From Rhizophlyctis rosea (lineage: Eukaryota; Chytridiomycota; Chytridiomycetes; Rhizophlyctidales; Rhizophlyctidaceae), in NCBI GenBank assembly GCA_027596075.1, contig JADGJC010000293.1, positions 1-48,828 on the forward strand: a DNA stretch of 48,828 nucleotides. Reading direction: 5' to 3'. Below, one piece after another: positions 1 to 11,359 of the stretch (its first letter is position 1; every line of letters starts with the position of its first letter). Position numbers and translations under genes: made by a program. Under the pieces are notes generated by a model. That model did not search any database. It had not been told where the DNA came from and worked only from the letters and a program-made list of their open reading frames with translations.

Positions 1-120
1 CCCCCCGCCCCCCGCCCGCGCCGCCGCCCCGCCGCGCCCTCGCGCGGCCGTCGGCGCGCCGGGCCGGGGGGGGGGCGGGGGCCGCGGGCGTGCGTCCGGG
101 GCCGGCGGGGCAAGACGGGG
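1..120. other. Extremely GC-rich low-complexity block at the window edge
   Basis: Nearly every base is G or C. C-rich runs lead and G-rich runs follow, so the two halves can pair with each other. The composition is unlike anything else in the window and stops abruptly near base 120. It may be a real GC-rich element or a contig-end sequencing artefact. No reading frame here could be assigned to the GTPase gene that starts just downstream. Confidence 0.6.
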
Positions 121-213
121 GAGGTGTTGCGGTGACTGGCCATATGAAACGTGCGTTTTTGGCCTGTTAATAACGTGGGACGCGCACTAAACATTTGACA
201 ATCGACCCTACAG

Positions 214-1821
214 ACGATAGTCAAAATCATGCTATTAGGCGACTCGGACGTTGGAAAATCACAACTCTTCCAACGCATCCTACGGAGAAAGTTCAATCCG
301 GCTTCACGGCCAACAGCGGGCATCGATTTTGGGACCATGACCATGAAGATTGCTACGGGGAAGTTGGTGAAGGCTCAGGTACGTGCCGATAGAGAAAAAT
401 CTTCATTTTGTGGGAAGTCCGATTTGCTGATGGTATATTTGGCAAACTAGCTCGTAGACACTTCTGGATTAGCGCGATTCCGATCCATCATCCAGTCATA
501 TTGGGGTCTCGCAACGGGTTGCATCATCGTGTATGACATCACAAACAGAAGTTCTTTTCTGGAGGTTCGGAAGTGGGTGAGGGATTTCAAGAGTAAGGTA
601 TGTTTTAGCAGGTTCAAGCAAAGGAGTCTAAATCCAAGCATTCGAAGACTAATCCATGCTGCAACAGGCAAATAAAGCGATCGACCCCGTGATCATGGTC
701 GTTGGGAATAAGACAGATTTGGGAGAAAAGTTTAGAGAAGTTCCTACACATGAAGCGCAAGCGTACGCTTTGGCGCAAGGATTCTTGTTCATGGAGACGT
801 CCGCAATGGAAAATGATAACGTGGAGCTGGCCTTCAGTGTTTTGTTGACGGTGAGTTCCTCCATCGCAACCATGTATGCGGAGAGGAGGGGATGGGGGGA
901 GGGAGGGAGAGGGAGAGGGAGAGGGAGAGGGAGCAGGGGGGAGAGGAGGGAGAGGGGGCAAGAGGGGGGAGGAGGGAGGAGGAGGGGGGAAGAGGGGAAG
1001 GAGGAGGCGGAGAGAGGGATGGGGCAAGGGAGAATTCGAAATGAAATATCAATGACTAAACCATCACCCCACAGGACGTCTACTACGTAATCTCTCAATC
1101 AAAACCCTCCATAACCGTCTCCGCCCCAACCACAACGCCCCTCTCCGAACTCATCCGCTCGCGCACCTCCTCCCTCCTCCCCCAACAAGCCTTCGGATCC
1201 CTCTCACCCCTCCCCTCACCCGACCTCGAAAACGACCGGCCAAAAAGTTTCGATGAACGACTGTACGAACAGGCGCGCGCGATCTTTGGGTGGACCACGG
1301 GGTGGACGGGGAGTGATGCCGGAAGCGAGACGGGGAGTCAGGCTGATGGGAAGGATTTGGAAGAACGGAATGCCGAGGGGAGGATGAGTCCGGTGGGCAG
1401 GGAACGACCGATCTTACCTCCTCGGCGAAGCAGCATGTTGGGTAATACCGACACATTTTCCTCTTTTAAATCCCCAATCTCCCCAACATCCCCCCTCCAA
1501 CACCACCACCTCCCCTCTCCACCCCCCGAAGGGCCCGAAAGGGACGTCCTAGCCCCCCTCCCCACCGTCCGCGATACCACCACTCACTCCGACATAGAAC
1601 ATTCCCTCCCCCGCGCATCAACCGTCCCCTCCACATCCCACGAACACAACGAGAAGCACGAGAAAAAGGCAGGCAGGGCGATTAAGATGAAGCCGTTTAG
1701 TACTCCTGGACGGATAAGCGAGGAACTGGAGAGTCGGTTGGAGAGGAGGGAGGGGTTGCTTGTTAGGAGTAAGACTACGGTTGGGAGGCCTAGTCATTAT
1801 GGGAGGGGGAGGTTTATGTAG
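214..1821 (+). CDS. Rab-like small GTPase with long C-terminal tail (5' end incomplete)
   Basis: Four visible exons: 214-378, 451-597, 668-850 and 1075-1821. All junctions are GT..AG and in phase. The first ATG is at 229, but the frame stays open to a CTACAG acceptor at 213 and reads TIVKIMLLGD, so an upstream exon probably exists. From the ATG the product is 408 aa. The G boxes are visible: P-loop GDSDVGKS, switch I PTAGIDF, G3 DTSGLARF, G4 NKTD and G5 ETSA. SYW..ATGCIIVYDITN is typical of Rab GTPases, which are membrane-traffic switches. Odd points: the catalytic Gln after DxxG is Leu, and the P-loop residue equivalent to Ras Gly13 is Asp. The WDTAG Trp is Val. A tail of about 240 aa, rich in Pro, Ser and charged residues, has no cysteine, so there is no prenylation site. 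It is Rab-like by family; a nucleotide-locked or pseudo-GTPase role is inference. Confidence 0.85.
851..1074 (+). repeat. Polypurine (GGGAGA)n tract inside an intron
   Basis: The third intron of the GTPase gene is 224 nt with GTGAGT donor, GACTAA-type branch site and CCACAG acceptor. About 130 nt of it (roughly 880-1020) are almost pure G and A, built from GGGAGA and GGAGGA units. The antisense strand therefore shows long Pro/Ser/Leu reading frames that are only shadows of the repeat. The tract has approximate mirror symmetry and could adopt triplex or quadruplex forms. Confidence 0.8.
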
Positions 1822-4800
1822 GGTGGGAGAGTGGGGCGTGGGGTGGGGGACGCAGGGTGAGGGGCTTTAGATGATGATGATGGGTATGAGTTGTGGTGGT
1901 ATGGGTAGATGATGATGTTGATGTTGATGATTGATGAGAGATGATGCAGGGATATATCCTTCTGGATGAGGGGCTGGTGCTCCCTCATTTTGTGTAATTT
2001 TTGTTATATTTGTAATTTTTTGTTTTTGTGCTTCGTCCCCCTTTTCCGCTTGAGGGCGAGGGTGGGGGATGTGTATTGTACAGTTGGTTGTTCCCCGTCG
2101 TGTTCCTGAATTAAAATTCGAAATGGCAATACCGTATCTTTGTGTCTGGGGTCTTTTTCTGGGTGGGGTGGAATCATCGTTTCGAGTGGAGCAAGGAAAA
2201 ATCAAGATGCATTTTGGGGATGATACACTTTGGGTTTCAATCCAGTCAATTCCCGCCTTGTATGGGAGAGTAACACTTTCGTTTTTGTCTTGTGGGGAGT
2301 GCCAAAAACATGTTGACATGCGTCCACATTGGGCAAACTTCAGTATGAAGGGCAGGAGGGCTCCAACTGTTGCAGAAGCTATTTATCGCAACCCTTTTTG
2401 CACAGTGTGGAAATTTCCACTTCATACGATGATGTGCCCAGTTCGAACAGCGAGACATCAGGTAGATAGTGCAGTAATCTGTTTAATTGTCAGACTCGAA
2501 TCACTGGAAAAATGTGGAAAAGAAATGAAGCGGGTACCACAACTTTCCATATTTGTGCACGATAAATTTTATGATTGGACTGACAAGTTATGCCTACGAA
2601 CAAATACAACACCCCCAAGACGAATTTGCCATACAGAAGTGAAAGACGTGTTTCCATCAAGCAGCCGCGCATTACGACGAGGGCCGGAAAACTTTGTGAA
2701 AAGAGGTCTGTGACTATGGAGAGGGCAAGGGGGTTGGAGGGTGTCGGTGTTGTTTGCAGACTTCCTTCAAGCGTTTCGGGATTTTTCGATGCGTTGATGA
2801 CGTTTTTTGTTGGCATCTGAAATGGACTGGGGTTCGTCGCTGAGTACTTCATTGCTACATCACGCCGCGACGGAGGCCACCTTCCTACTTCCGCAATAAG
2901 AAAAAGGACGCGCCGCAACACATGTTATGACCTCTGCAACATCAGGTAACGCCGATTGCGTAAACGTCAATGTGACCTTTGTTGAGGCCACCACGGGCAT
3001 CATTCGAGAGGGTCCATAGTTGCATTCCACGTGTGCTCCTTTGTGTATCTCACTTCACCAACAACATGTCGTTACGGCGTCATCAGCGCGATCAGCGCAT
3101 TGTGTGAAGTGCCACGTCGGGTTTCATGTCGAACTTTGTCTATCCTCAAGCTTCGGCGTCAGTGATGTTGGTCAAAAAAGGGAAAGAAGGGAAGGTCCAT
3201 TGAGCAATGAGAATTTTTTTTTTCTCATCCCGACCCTCAATTTTACAAATAGAATGTTGGAACACCTCATTCAAGACACCTTCACCGTTGCCCTTTTTTT
3301 CTTCCACGTACAGTACAGTACGCACTTTGCGACTTGCCAAAAAATTTGACGGGCTCTTGTCACTTTTTGGTGAGCAGACGGAGGATGACGTGCCTGTTAC
3401 GGGTGTTGAAAACTCTATATTGAGGGATGAGGGATTTCGGGTGCGGATGAGGACTTGACGGGGGTTGCGAAGTTTACCATGTTTGCGCAGATGTGCAAGA
3501 TGTCGAAAGCATTTTCGATTGGAACGGGCACAGGAGTTATATGGGCAGTGTGGGAACCCCCACATTGGATGGTGAAACGAGAGCGTGAGCATATGTGCTT
3601 TGTGGTGAAAGTGTGCTTTGTTGTAATCGAACTTATAAACCAACCAAACAAGCAACTGCCAAGATAGGAACCTATATATCTTCCTGGCGCAGAGTTAGAC
3701 GTACTGACATAGATCTCTCCTTTTTCTGCTATCGAATTCTCATCGAACACATGCGGAAGGGACATGCCCAATCTAAATCAGAAAAACAGAGCTCATCATT
3801 GGTCGAGCGCGCATGATTTTGACAATCAGCTCATCTACTGGAAAATGTTCACCGATAACAGACCAGAACGAGTGTGAAGAAGGTGACATTCATGCTGTTA
3901 CGTTGCGACTCATAGATAGTCAGAGCAACCATTTTGTGTTGGAAACCTGACGATTCAGTCGTTTGCTCCAGACGCCCAACCTTGCGTAATGATGAAGGGC
4001 CCCCACCACGTTGTCCGGCTTTACCCGGGTGCAATACTAGGAGGTTCAAGGTTTGGGGTAATTCGTTTATGTTTAAGAGTTTTAAGAGGTGATGTATTGC
4101 CTTTGCTTACAACGACCCATGCAAATGTATGTGGAAGTCAAAAAGAATCGGTAGGGATACCGTCTAAGCTTGTTACCGCCATGGAGATTGTCTGATTTGA
4201 CTACTCACATCATGAGGTTTTCATACCTTACTTACCTTGGGGGAATGCTGATTGAGTTACTACACGTACCCATACCGGGGTGCGCAACCAACTCATTAAC
4301 GACTACGAATTACAGTATCATGGCAATATGGGAACAGATGCGCCTCGCAACAAGGAAACGGAAGATGACTACGTATAGGCTTGCATTAATTTCATATGAG
4401 TGCGTACTTGACAGTGTGCGGATCCAGTCTGAATAACTCGTCGTTGTGCTCCAGCAGCACTAGCGCGAATTCGAAGCCAAACAGACAAAAAAAGCCTTCA
4501 ACTCGTTGAGGCATCACCTGAATCTATACATATCGCAATTTACACATGCTGACCTGCAACATCATTCCTTATATGGAGTTCTCGAATGTTGAACCAAGTG
4601 ATGGCTTATTTGAGGGGAGCTTCAGAAGGAACAAAAAGAAAGTCATCGGTACCCGCTCTGGAAGGGCGTATGCCGATATGATTCGGCAAATTTCACGCCC
4701 ATATGATTTTGCGGTGCACCATCTTCGTGATGTATGCTTAAAAACAAATAGGAAGCTCGCACATTTGCGGGTAGCATACGTTTGGAAGGCTTTGGCAGTG

Positions 4801-7800
4801 AGAATGGCGGTATCCGCGGTCAAAGAAGTTGAGCTGTGGAGAGCCGTTGACTGCTCCCCGCTCCTCTCCGACCAAACAATATCCTTCATTTCCTTTTGTT
4901 CGAGTTTATTTCTTCCTGTTTCTTGTTGCTTCAACATGAGATAGATTCGGATGATCGACGTATTTTCACCAAGGTTCAGCCTACATTCAAAAATCTCACT
5001 GTGCCTTGCGCGATGATGAACGATTCGCACGACGTGATCCTGGCGTCTGGTCTTTGTGCTTTTTTGTGGCGAACTCTTAATGATATATTTGCATCTGACC
5101 CTTAGTGGTCCGTGCCGAATTGCAAATGATCAGTGATTGCCTGGACAGGCCAGCTGACGCAGTTGCAAAAAACGACTTGACTGCTGCGCAAGGGATAATG
5201 CTGAAGGTCTGAACCCCGGAGTTTTCAATGGTCCACTTCACATTGCATGAAACGATTCACGTATTTGCTATCGATGACATCCAAGTTTATGTAGCATAAA
5301 CATTAGAACACTGTTGCTCTTCCCCGGTAGGATATCTGGCAAACTTGGCAAATGGCATGCCTTCTCCAGTCTCTGGAAATGCGGGCCAACAACCAGGTAT
5401 TTCCGCTCCCGTCATCTCCGTTGTTCAACTGTTTTTTTGCTACCAAATTACGCCTTTCATGCGTACGATCAACATCATTCTGCTTCTAGAACTGCAGCCC
5501 CCGACACCATTCAACTTCGCTTCAATGATGCAATCTATGATCCCCAGCCGGAAGCGGCGGCACAGATCTCCTTGCTTCCATTTCGCAATGCACTGGTCAC
5601 ATCACTTCCCCACGGTGTCAATAGAACAAGTATCATGTATCGCCTGAGGGGAGGGGCGAGTCCCAAAGCGAAACGGCGACCATGCCTCTGACATACCATT
5701 AGCCCCAGCCTCGCATGTGAGAGGTATTACAAAGGGCAGGCTTCATCTAACCCAAATCGAATGGGGTCTAATGACACCACCTTAAACGGATCAATCACGG
5801 CAGGACCATACACCTCTCAAAATCGAAATCTTCCCAGCCATGCCTATGGACCCCCTATCAAACCTCCACCCCACAATCCATTACCACCCACTTCCCGACC
5901 AATTGCTCACCATTGGGCAGGCGGCGACCAGACCCACCGAATTGGTTTGTAAACAATCCCAAAAAACGACGACCTCTTGTAAACAATCCCAAAAAACGAC
6001 GACCTCGATGGACGATATGAACGACTGCGAAAGTTCGTCGACCTCGGATCTACCGCTTTCAGATGAGTTCGACTATTCTTTGGTCGCAAAGAGGTTAACG
6101 AGCATTATGTCATTGAACACATGCTGCAACGTGGCCCTGACAATGAGGTTGAAAGCATGAAAATGGCTTTGATCGGGAGGCAGAAATGATTTGTTGGCGT
6201 TTCCTACTGTTTCTGGAAAGCTTTGCGACACACTCCGACACTCTCCGCAGTCGCTAATGTCCTTTCTCCATCCTGCCCACTGTGACTTCAAGGCTGTTTT
6301 CTTTCGTCGCTGCTAATCACGGAAACCAAAAGAGAACGTTATGATAAGCATCATTGAAGATTCCTGCTCGAAGTGTCAAAAGAGTCAAAGGGCTCGTGAG
6401 ACTGGTGTGCATTCAATGACCTTTTCAGCGCTGATCCTTCTGCTGGCCCGTACTGGCCTCTTCTGGTCATATTCTCACCTTCTCTTTAATTTTGCTGTTA
6501 GAGTTTGATGAAGGGCGACATGAGCTATGTGGGAAATAAGACATTTTCCATCGCTGGAACCCGAAGTCCAGCTGTAGCCTACTGACAGCACGGCAAAAAG
6601 GATAAATACATCATGCAGCGGGTTTGCACATTGGATCATCTTTGATCGGCAAGTTACAAGCCCATCATCAACATTGGTACCGTTGCTTCCATGTCTTTGG
6701 TTAATTGAGAATTGAACGCGGGTACAAGCCTGTGTACGCAATAGCAGCATTTACAAAGTCGCGGTACTGTTCATGGTTGTAACTCTCCTGATGGCAATCT
6801 TACCACACCAAAACGGTAATTATCAATCATAGTAATCTTATTGGGACGCTCATTCCAGAGCCAAAGGTGACGGACGTGAATGTTTTCACTGCAAGCTGAG
6901 GGAGTTGAAAACGCTTATTGTGTGTACGCGCCAACATGGGTATCTTCAGTGCGTGGTTCAAGTCAATGAGATTCCTGATGTGTTGAGACGCTTGGCTGTA
7001 TGTCTGTCAATGCCCGCAGTGGACATTTCTCGCGTAAGGGCCGCTTATTTTGGGCTCCACTCGACCTTGCTCATGATTATGGCTATGCGGGCAAAAAGAG
7101 AGATAGGGTAATGTGAAACGTATTTCTTTATCACTTTTACAAAAAGGTGTCGGGAGTTTCGCACTTCCAGTCCACATAGCATGGTAGGAATCTTGTGACT
7201 ATGTGCGCGCTCAAACATATACCCTTATGCCGAGCTGTATGGCGCTCAAAGACTGCCGGCATAAACCTATCTGCACTCAGCGCCGGAATTGGACTCGAAA
7301 TTTACATCCCCTATTTATTTGAGTAAGGAAGGCCAAAAAAGATGTAGTGGATCAATTTCATCAGTCAGAACACCGATCAGGAAATGAAACGGTCTGCACT
7401 CGCGCTGATCGTTGCTCAACTGCCAACAGGGAACTGCATTCCCATCAACAACACATGTTTGGTTCAGCAAATTCTCGGTTGATCGACATAAATAATACCC
7501 ACAGTGCAGTCGATACCAGCGCAGGATCGCAATATCTGCGCCCGCATGCGTTGTATGCGTGCCCTTCCTGTTGTGTCATGGTTTTTCTGAAGATACAAAA
7601 GTGCGGGGGTCGGACTTTTGACACGAACAAAAATCATGTTGCCATCAATCGCCAATGCCTTGCCAGAACATCACCACATGCTGTCAGAGCAAGCATTATG
7701 AGGCCAAAGCTTGGCGAGAACTTCACCATTATGATTTCGAAGTTGTCCAATATGTCGTCAGCGGGGTGCTTCGCAGTGTTTTTAAGTGAATATATGGATA

Positions 7801-10800
7801 TCATCAGACCTTGAAATGGGCAGATCATTCCGACCTGTTGGATTAAATGAAGCGTTGTTTGGTGAGATCATCACCCCATTAGTCCACCTGACTTGATCAC
7901 AAGAGCAATCTTATATGGGACTATCTGAACATGAAATATGCCAGGATGTGTGGCAGCATGACGTTCGTCATGTACCGGATCTATATTCCTTCTTCTGAAA
8001 TACTAGAGGGAGGCATGTGATCGTCACGCAACCATAAGGTTCCTTGGGTCATAAAGACAGCGTACTGGTGAATATTCAACAAAAGGTAATCGAACCAGCT
8101 TCACGGCACCCACTCGCTGCTCACTGAGGATGGGGTGCGGACAGTGGACTTGCGCGCTAATCTTGCCAAATGTCGGTCGACCCTCGTAAGTACAGTATGG
8201 TAGTCTACACATGCGGCAGGAAAGCGTTACAGAGAACTTTATGGTGCTTGGAAATGGCAGAGCTTCCATATCAAAAACGCCACTGGCAAAAGGATCAAGA
8301 AATCTGATCTCGAAGCGCCCAAGTGTCTGATCATGGAAACGACCAATATTGCTCCGAGCTGCCCGTCGATCACATCTTAGGTCAGACCAACTTGAATAGC
8401 AACAACAGGAACAGAGGAAATGTCTGCTTGAGGTGAAGATACAATTTCACGTGACTTTGCGGGCAGCGCTGTCCATCTGTATGACATTGTTGTTACTCGC
8501 TGCTTTTTTATTCTTTTCTTCACATCAGGACGTATATTCGTCGCATCGCTCGCAGCCGACCTACTTCCTGCCGTCATGCGGTTTGGAATTTTGCCATGCG
8601 GTTCCGACATGACTCAATCCTCGTTCTTCACAGTCTTTGGCTGGGTGACTATACCAGAGTCATGACAAAAAACAAACCACTCGGAGCTCGTGAGTCATGA
8701 ACAGATCCACGGAAGATGTGCACCACAAATGCTCGACACTCAGTCCGCAACGACGCCCTCTCGTCGAAGTCCCAAACATCCCATGGTTTCCATTAATCAG
8801 GTCCTCCCATCACAATCCAAATTGACGGTTATGCAAGTCGAGAACTCCCCCTTCACTATCCTCGAGAAGATGAGAAAATCAGATCTGAGAACTTTGGATC
8901 TGCCAACAAACCGTGTGTCAGCGTTGCCATGTTTCTTGATTCTCTTCATTGTGTCTTCCCTCCGACATGCAAGGCTAATGGTCTGGATGTCACGAACAGA
9001 CAGTCGATGGCCTACCGATTGTGAATTTGGAGGACCTCTTGCAAAAAGGAAGACACAGACGGAGATCGCTGAAACCAACTGAACCTGATCTATGCGTTTC
9101 AATCGCTCAATGCTCTCATCTCCATGTTACATAAGGTCGAATGGACAGTGGCGACGCAAGTTCAATCAGTCCACACCTGGTTGGCGTTGGGTATAACTCG
9201 AAGACTGCAATCCGAGCCCAAGGCAAAAGCTGCATCGTCCCAAAAAATACCATCTCGATAGCGACTGGAATTAGAATCGCCCGACGACCCCATCCCCTTT
9301 TCTTTTCAAGTGACTCGGGGCTATGGCAAGGAAAAAGATTGAATATGTCGACTGCAGCGAATACTGCCTAACTATTTTTGAGTAGCTTTGCGCAGCGCAC
9401 TCCATCCGATGGGGTTTAGCGTTTATCATAGATGCAATCTATGCCCAAATGCCTCTCACATCGGGCGCTACATCCACCAACTGTTTGATTCACTCTTAGG
9501 AATAGGGACGATGAACGGCATTGAATACTGTTGCAGGCCTCCTCTCAGACTACAGCACCAAAATGATACGTCCTCAATTAAAACGTATCAAACCAGTTGA
9601 GGCTGCCGCGCTAGGAGCTCATTGATTTGGTTTTGAACAGCGAGGTGCGTAAAAATTTAGCGCGATGTGGTTGTTGACTGTGGAAGGGCACGCAGTTGGT
9701 GTGAGATTTTCCTCGCCATCGTTCGCGAGTCATTACATTACCCATGATTGCTCTGTTCCGGATGCTTCCCCAAAACTTCCCACCAGTGGAATCAGCAACT
9801 TCAAGGCTACAAAGGAAGTGTTGGCGTGTAATCATTGGGTGACACCCGAAACTCCTCGCATGCATAGAAACATACCATAAATCATAAACCTTATTATCGA
9901 CTTCATGACTGTGCCAAGCTGGCTCCCGCATAGATTTATGGTTCCAAAAGGTTACGGATGTCACCCATTTGCAATGAACGCCAGGCCTCACACATCCCTG
10001 GGTGGGTCTCTAACATGCATCCATCTCCTACCCTTTTTGGTTCAGACTTATCGCTGCCTTACCGAAAAGATACATCGAACGTGAGCTCCAAAAAGAAAGA
10101 GGGAGTGGTTGAGTGCAATTCTGCTGACAAATTGAATCCAGATGCAGCAAGTGCAAGTCATAATTTCGACCAATGTAGAAACAAGTGCAGTGTGGGGATG
10201 TCACTTTTGGTATTGACAGTCTGTCGGTAAGCAACCGTACGAGACATGGGGATTAGTGGACCTCCTAGTTCCAATCGGTAGCTACGGCTTATTGAATTGC
10301 AGGACCGAACAACACAAAAAAAGCAACTCAAATGCCGACATGTCGCATGTAAACACGGTGCCCGTTCCATCGCCGTGCCTTCATTTCAGAATTGTTCATG
10401 GCTTTTCTACCATGGTTCATTCCCACTGACTCAGTTTCCACTCCATTCTGTATGTTTGCTTGACATTTAGTTGGACGCTTGCGCTGCGCCGTTCGTCTAG
10501 GAGAGGTATCATATACTGAGCGAAGAAAAAGGAGTGCGTATTGAAAAATGAATCAAGTACCAAGGCCTGGGCGAGCATGGTCTTCGTCCCGCACTCGTGC
10601 AATGAACAACACCCATCTGTTTGTTGTTTAGCTCACTGACAAAAGCAATTTAGGATGGAGTTTACGGATCTGAGCATATATCAAACAAATGTCTACCAGT
10701 TACCTTGACTATGGGAATGCTAGCAGCTGTCCGCAGTGCCTCGTATGATGACGAACCTTATTACCCGATGGGATGTCATGTCTATCATCTCCGGTCTTTT

Positions 10801-11359
10801 TGTGGCCGACTCTCTCGCCAAAGTTTGTCTCCATGCGTGACGGTCGCATCAATGATCCCTCCCGCCGTGCCATTGGTGCATGATTGGCTGGAACCACCGG
10901 CAAACAAGATGTTGCCAAAAATTTGCGAAACAAGAAGGGCGAGAGAAAGAGTGAATTATGGTGGAAGGTAGGACTCAGTTCCAGGGCAATCAGTCCATCG
11001 AGTTGCCAACTGAAATGTACGATTGCATTCCAGCATTTGCAATTGATGGCATTCCACATCATGGGGAGTAAAATGAGAAGCGCTCCTATCTTTTTTGCGA
11101 ATACGTGGCAGGTAATGGGCCGAATGGAATGGAAGTCATGTTCCACGTCTATTTGTTGCCGGGCCGTGCATCGTCCATCCGTTTTCCTTGCCATTGAACT
11201 CCCCTCCTTTTGCACGCATAACGGTAGCCATTTTTCTAGAACATACGCCGCAGCCGTCCCTCATCACTGCGACGATTCATCTACTTGTATACACACCCCT
11301 CTACACAATATGACACAACTCCAATGCACTCATCAAACCTTTCGCACCAAAAAACCCAC
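1822..11359. other. Gene-poor intergenic region, about 9.5 kb
   Basis: Only short, overlapping open frames on both strands were found, none longer than about 215 codons. None has recognisable motifs, consistent codon choice or exon structure. The longest (2069-2713, plus strand) is cysteine-rich and patternless, and is probably fortuitous. Decayed coding sequence may lie around 5.3-6.2 kb and 7.4-8.6 kb, but no family could be named. A 30-bp tandem duplication lies at 5947-6006. Confidence 0.55.
5947..6006. repeat. Perfect 30-bp tandem duplication
   Basis: Two exact adjacent copies, 5947-5976 and 5977-6006, each contain TTGTAAACAATCCC followed by A6-CGACGACCTC. On the plus strand the unit reads CKQSQKTTTS in an open frame of 106 codons (5840-6160) that is otherwise unrecognised. 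Perfect identity implies a recent duplication. Confidence 0.95.

Noticed and set aside
614..1098. Several long antisense open frames rich in Pro, Ser and Leu
   Set aside because: They are translations of the polypurine tract in the GTPase intron and overlap well-supported exons on the other strand.
2069..2713. 214-codon plus-strand open frame
   Set aside because: No domain, no hydrophobic pattern, no codon-skew pattern like the real genes; probably chance.
7445..8610. Series of short minus-strand frames considered as a decayed DDE transposase
   Set aside because: No catalytic triad, terminal repeats or recognisable family phrases could be identified.
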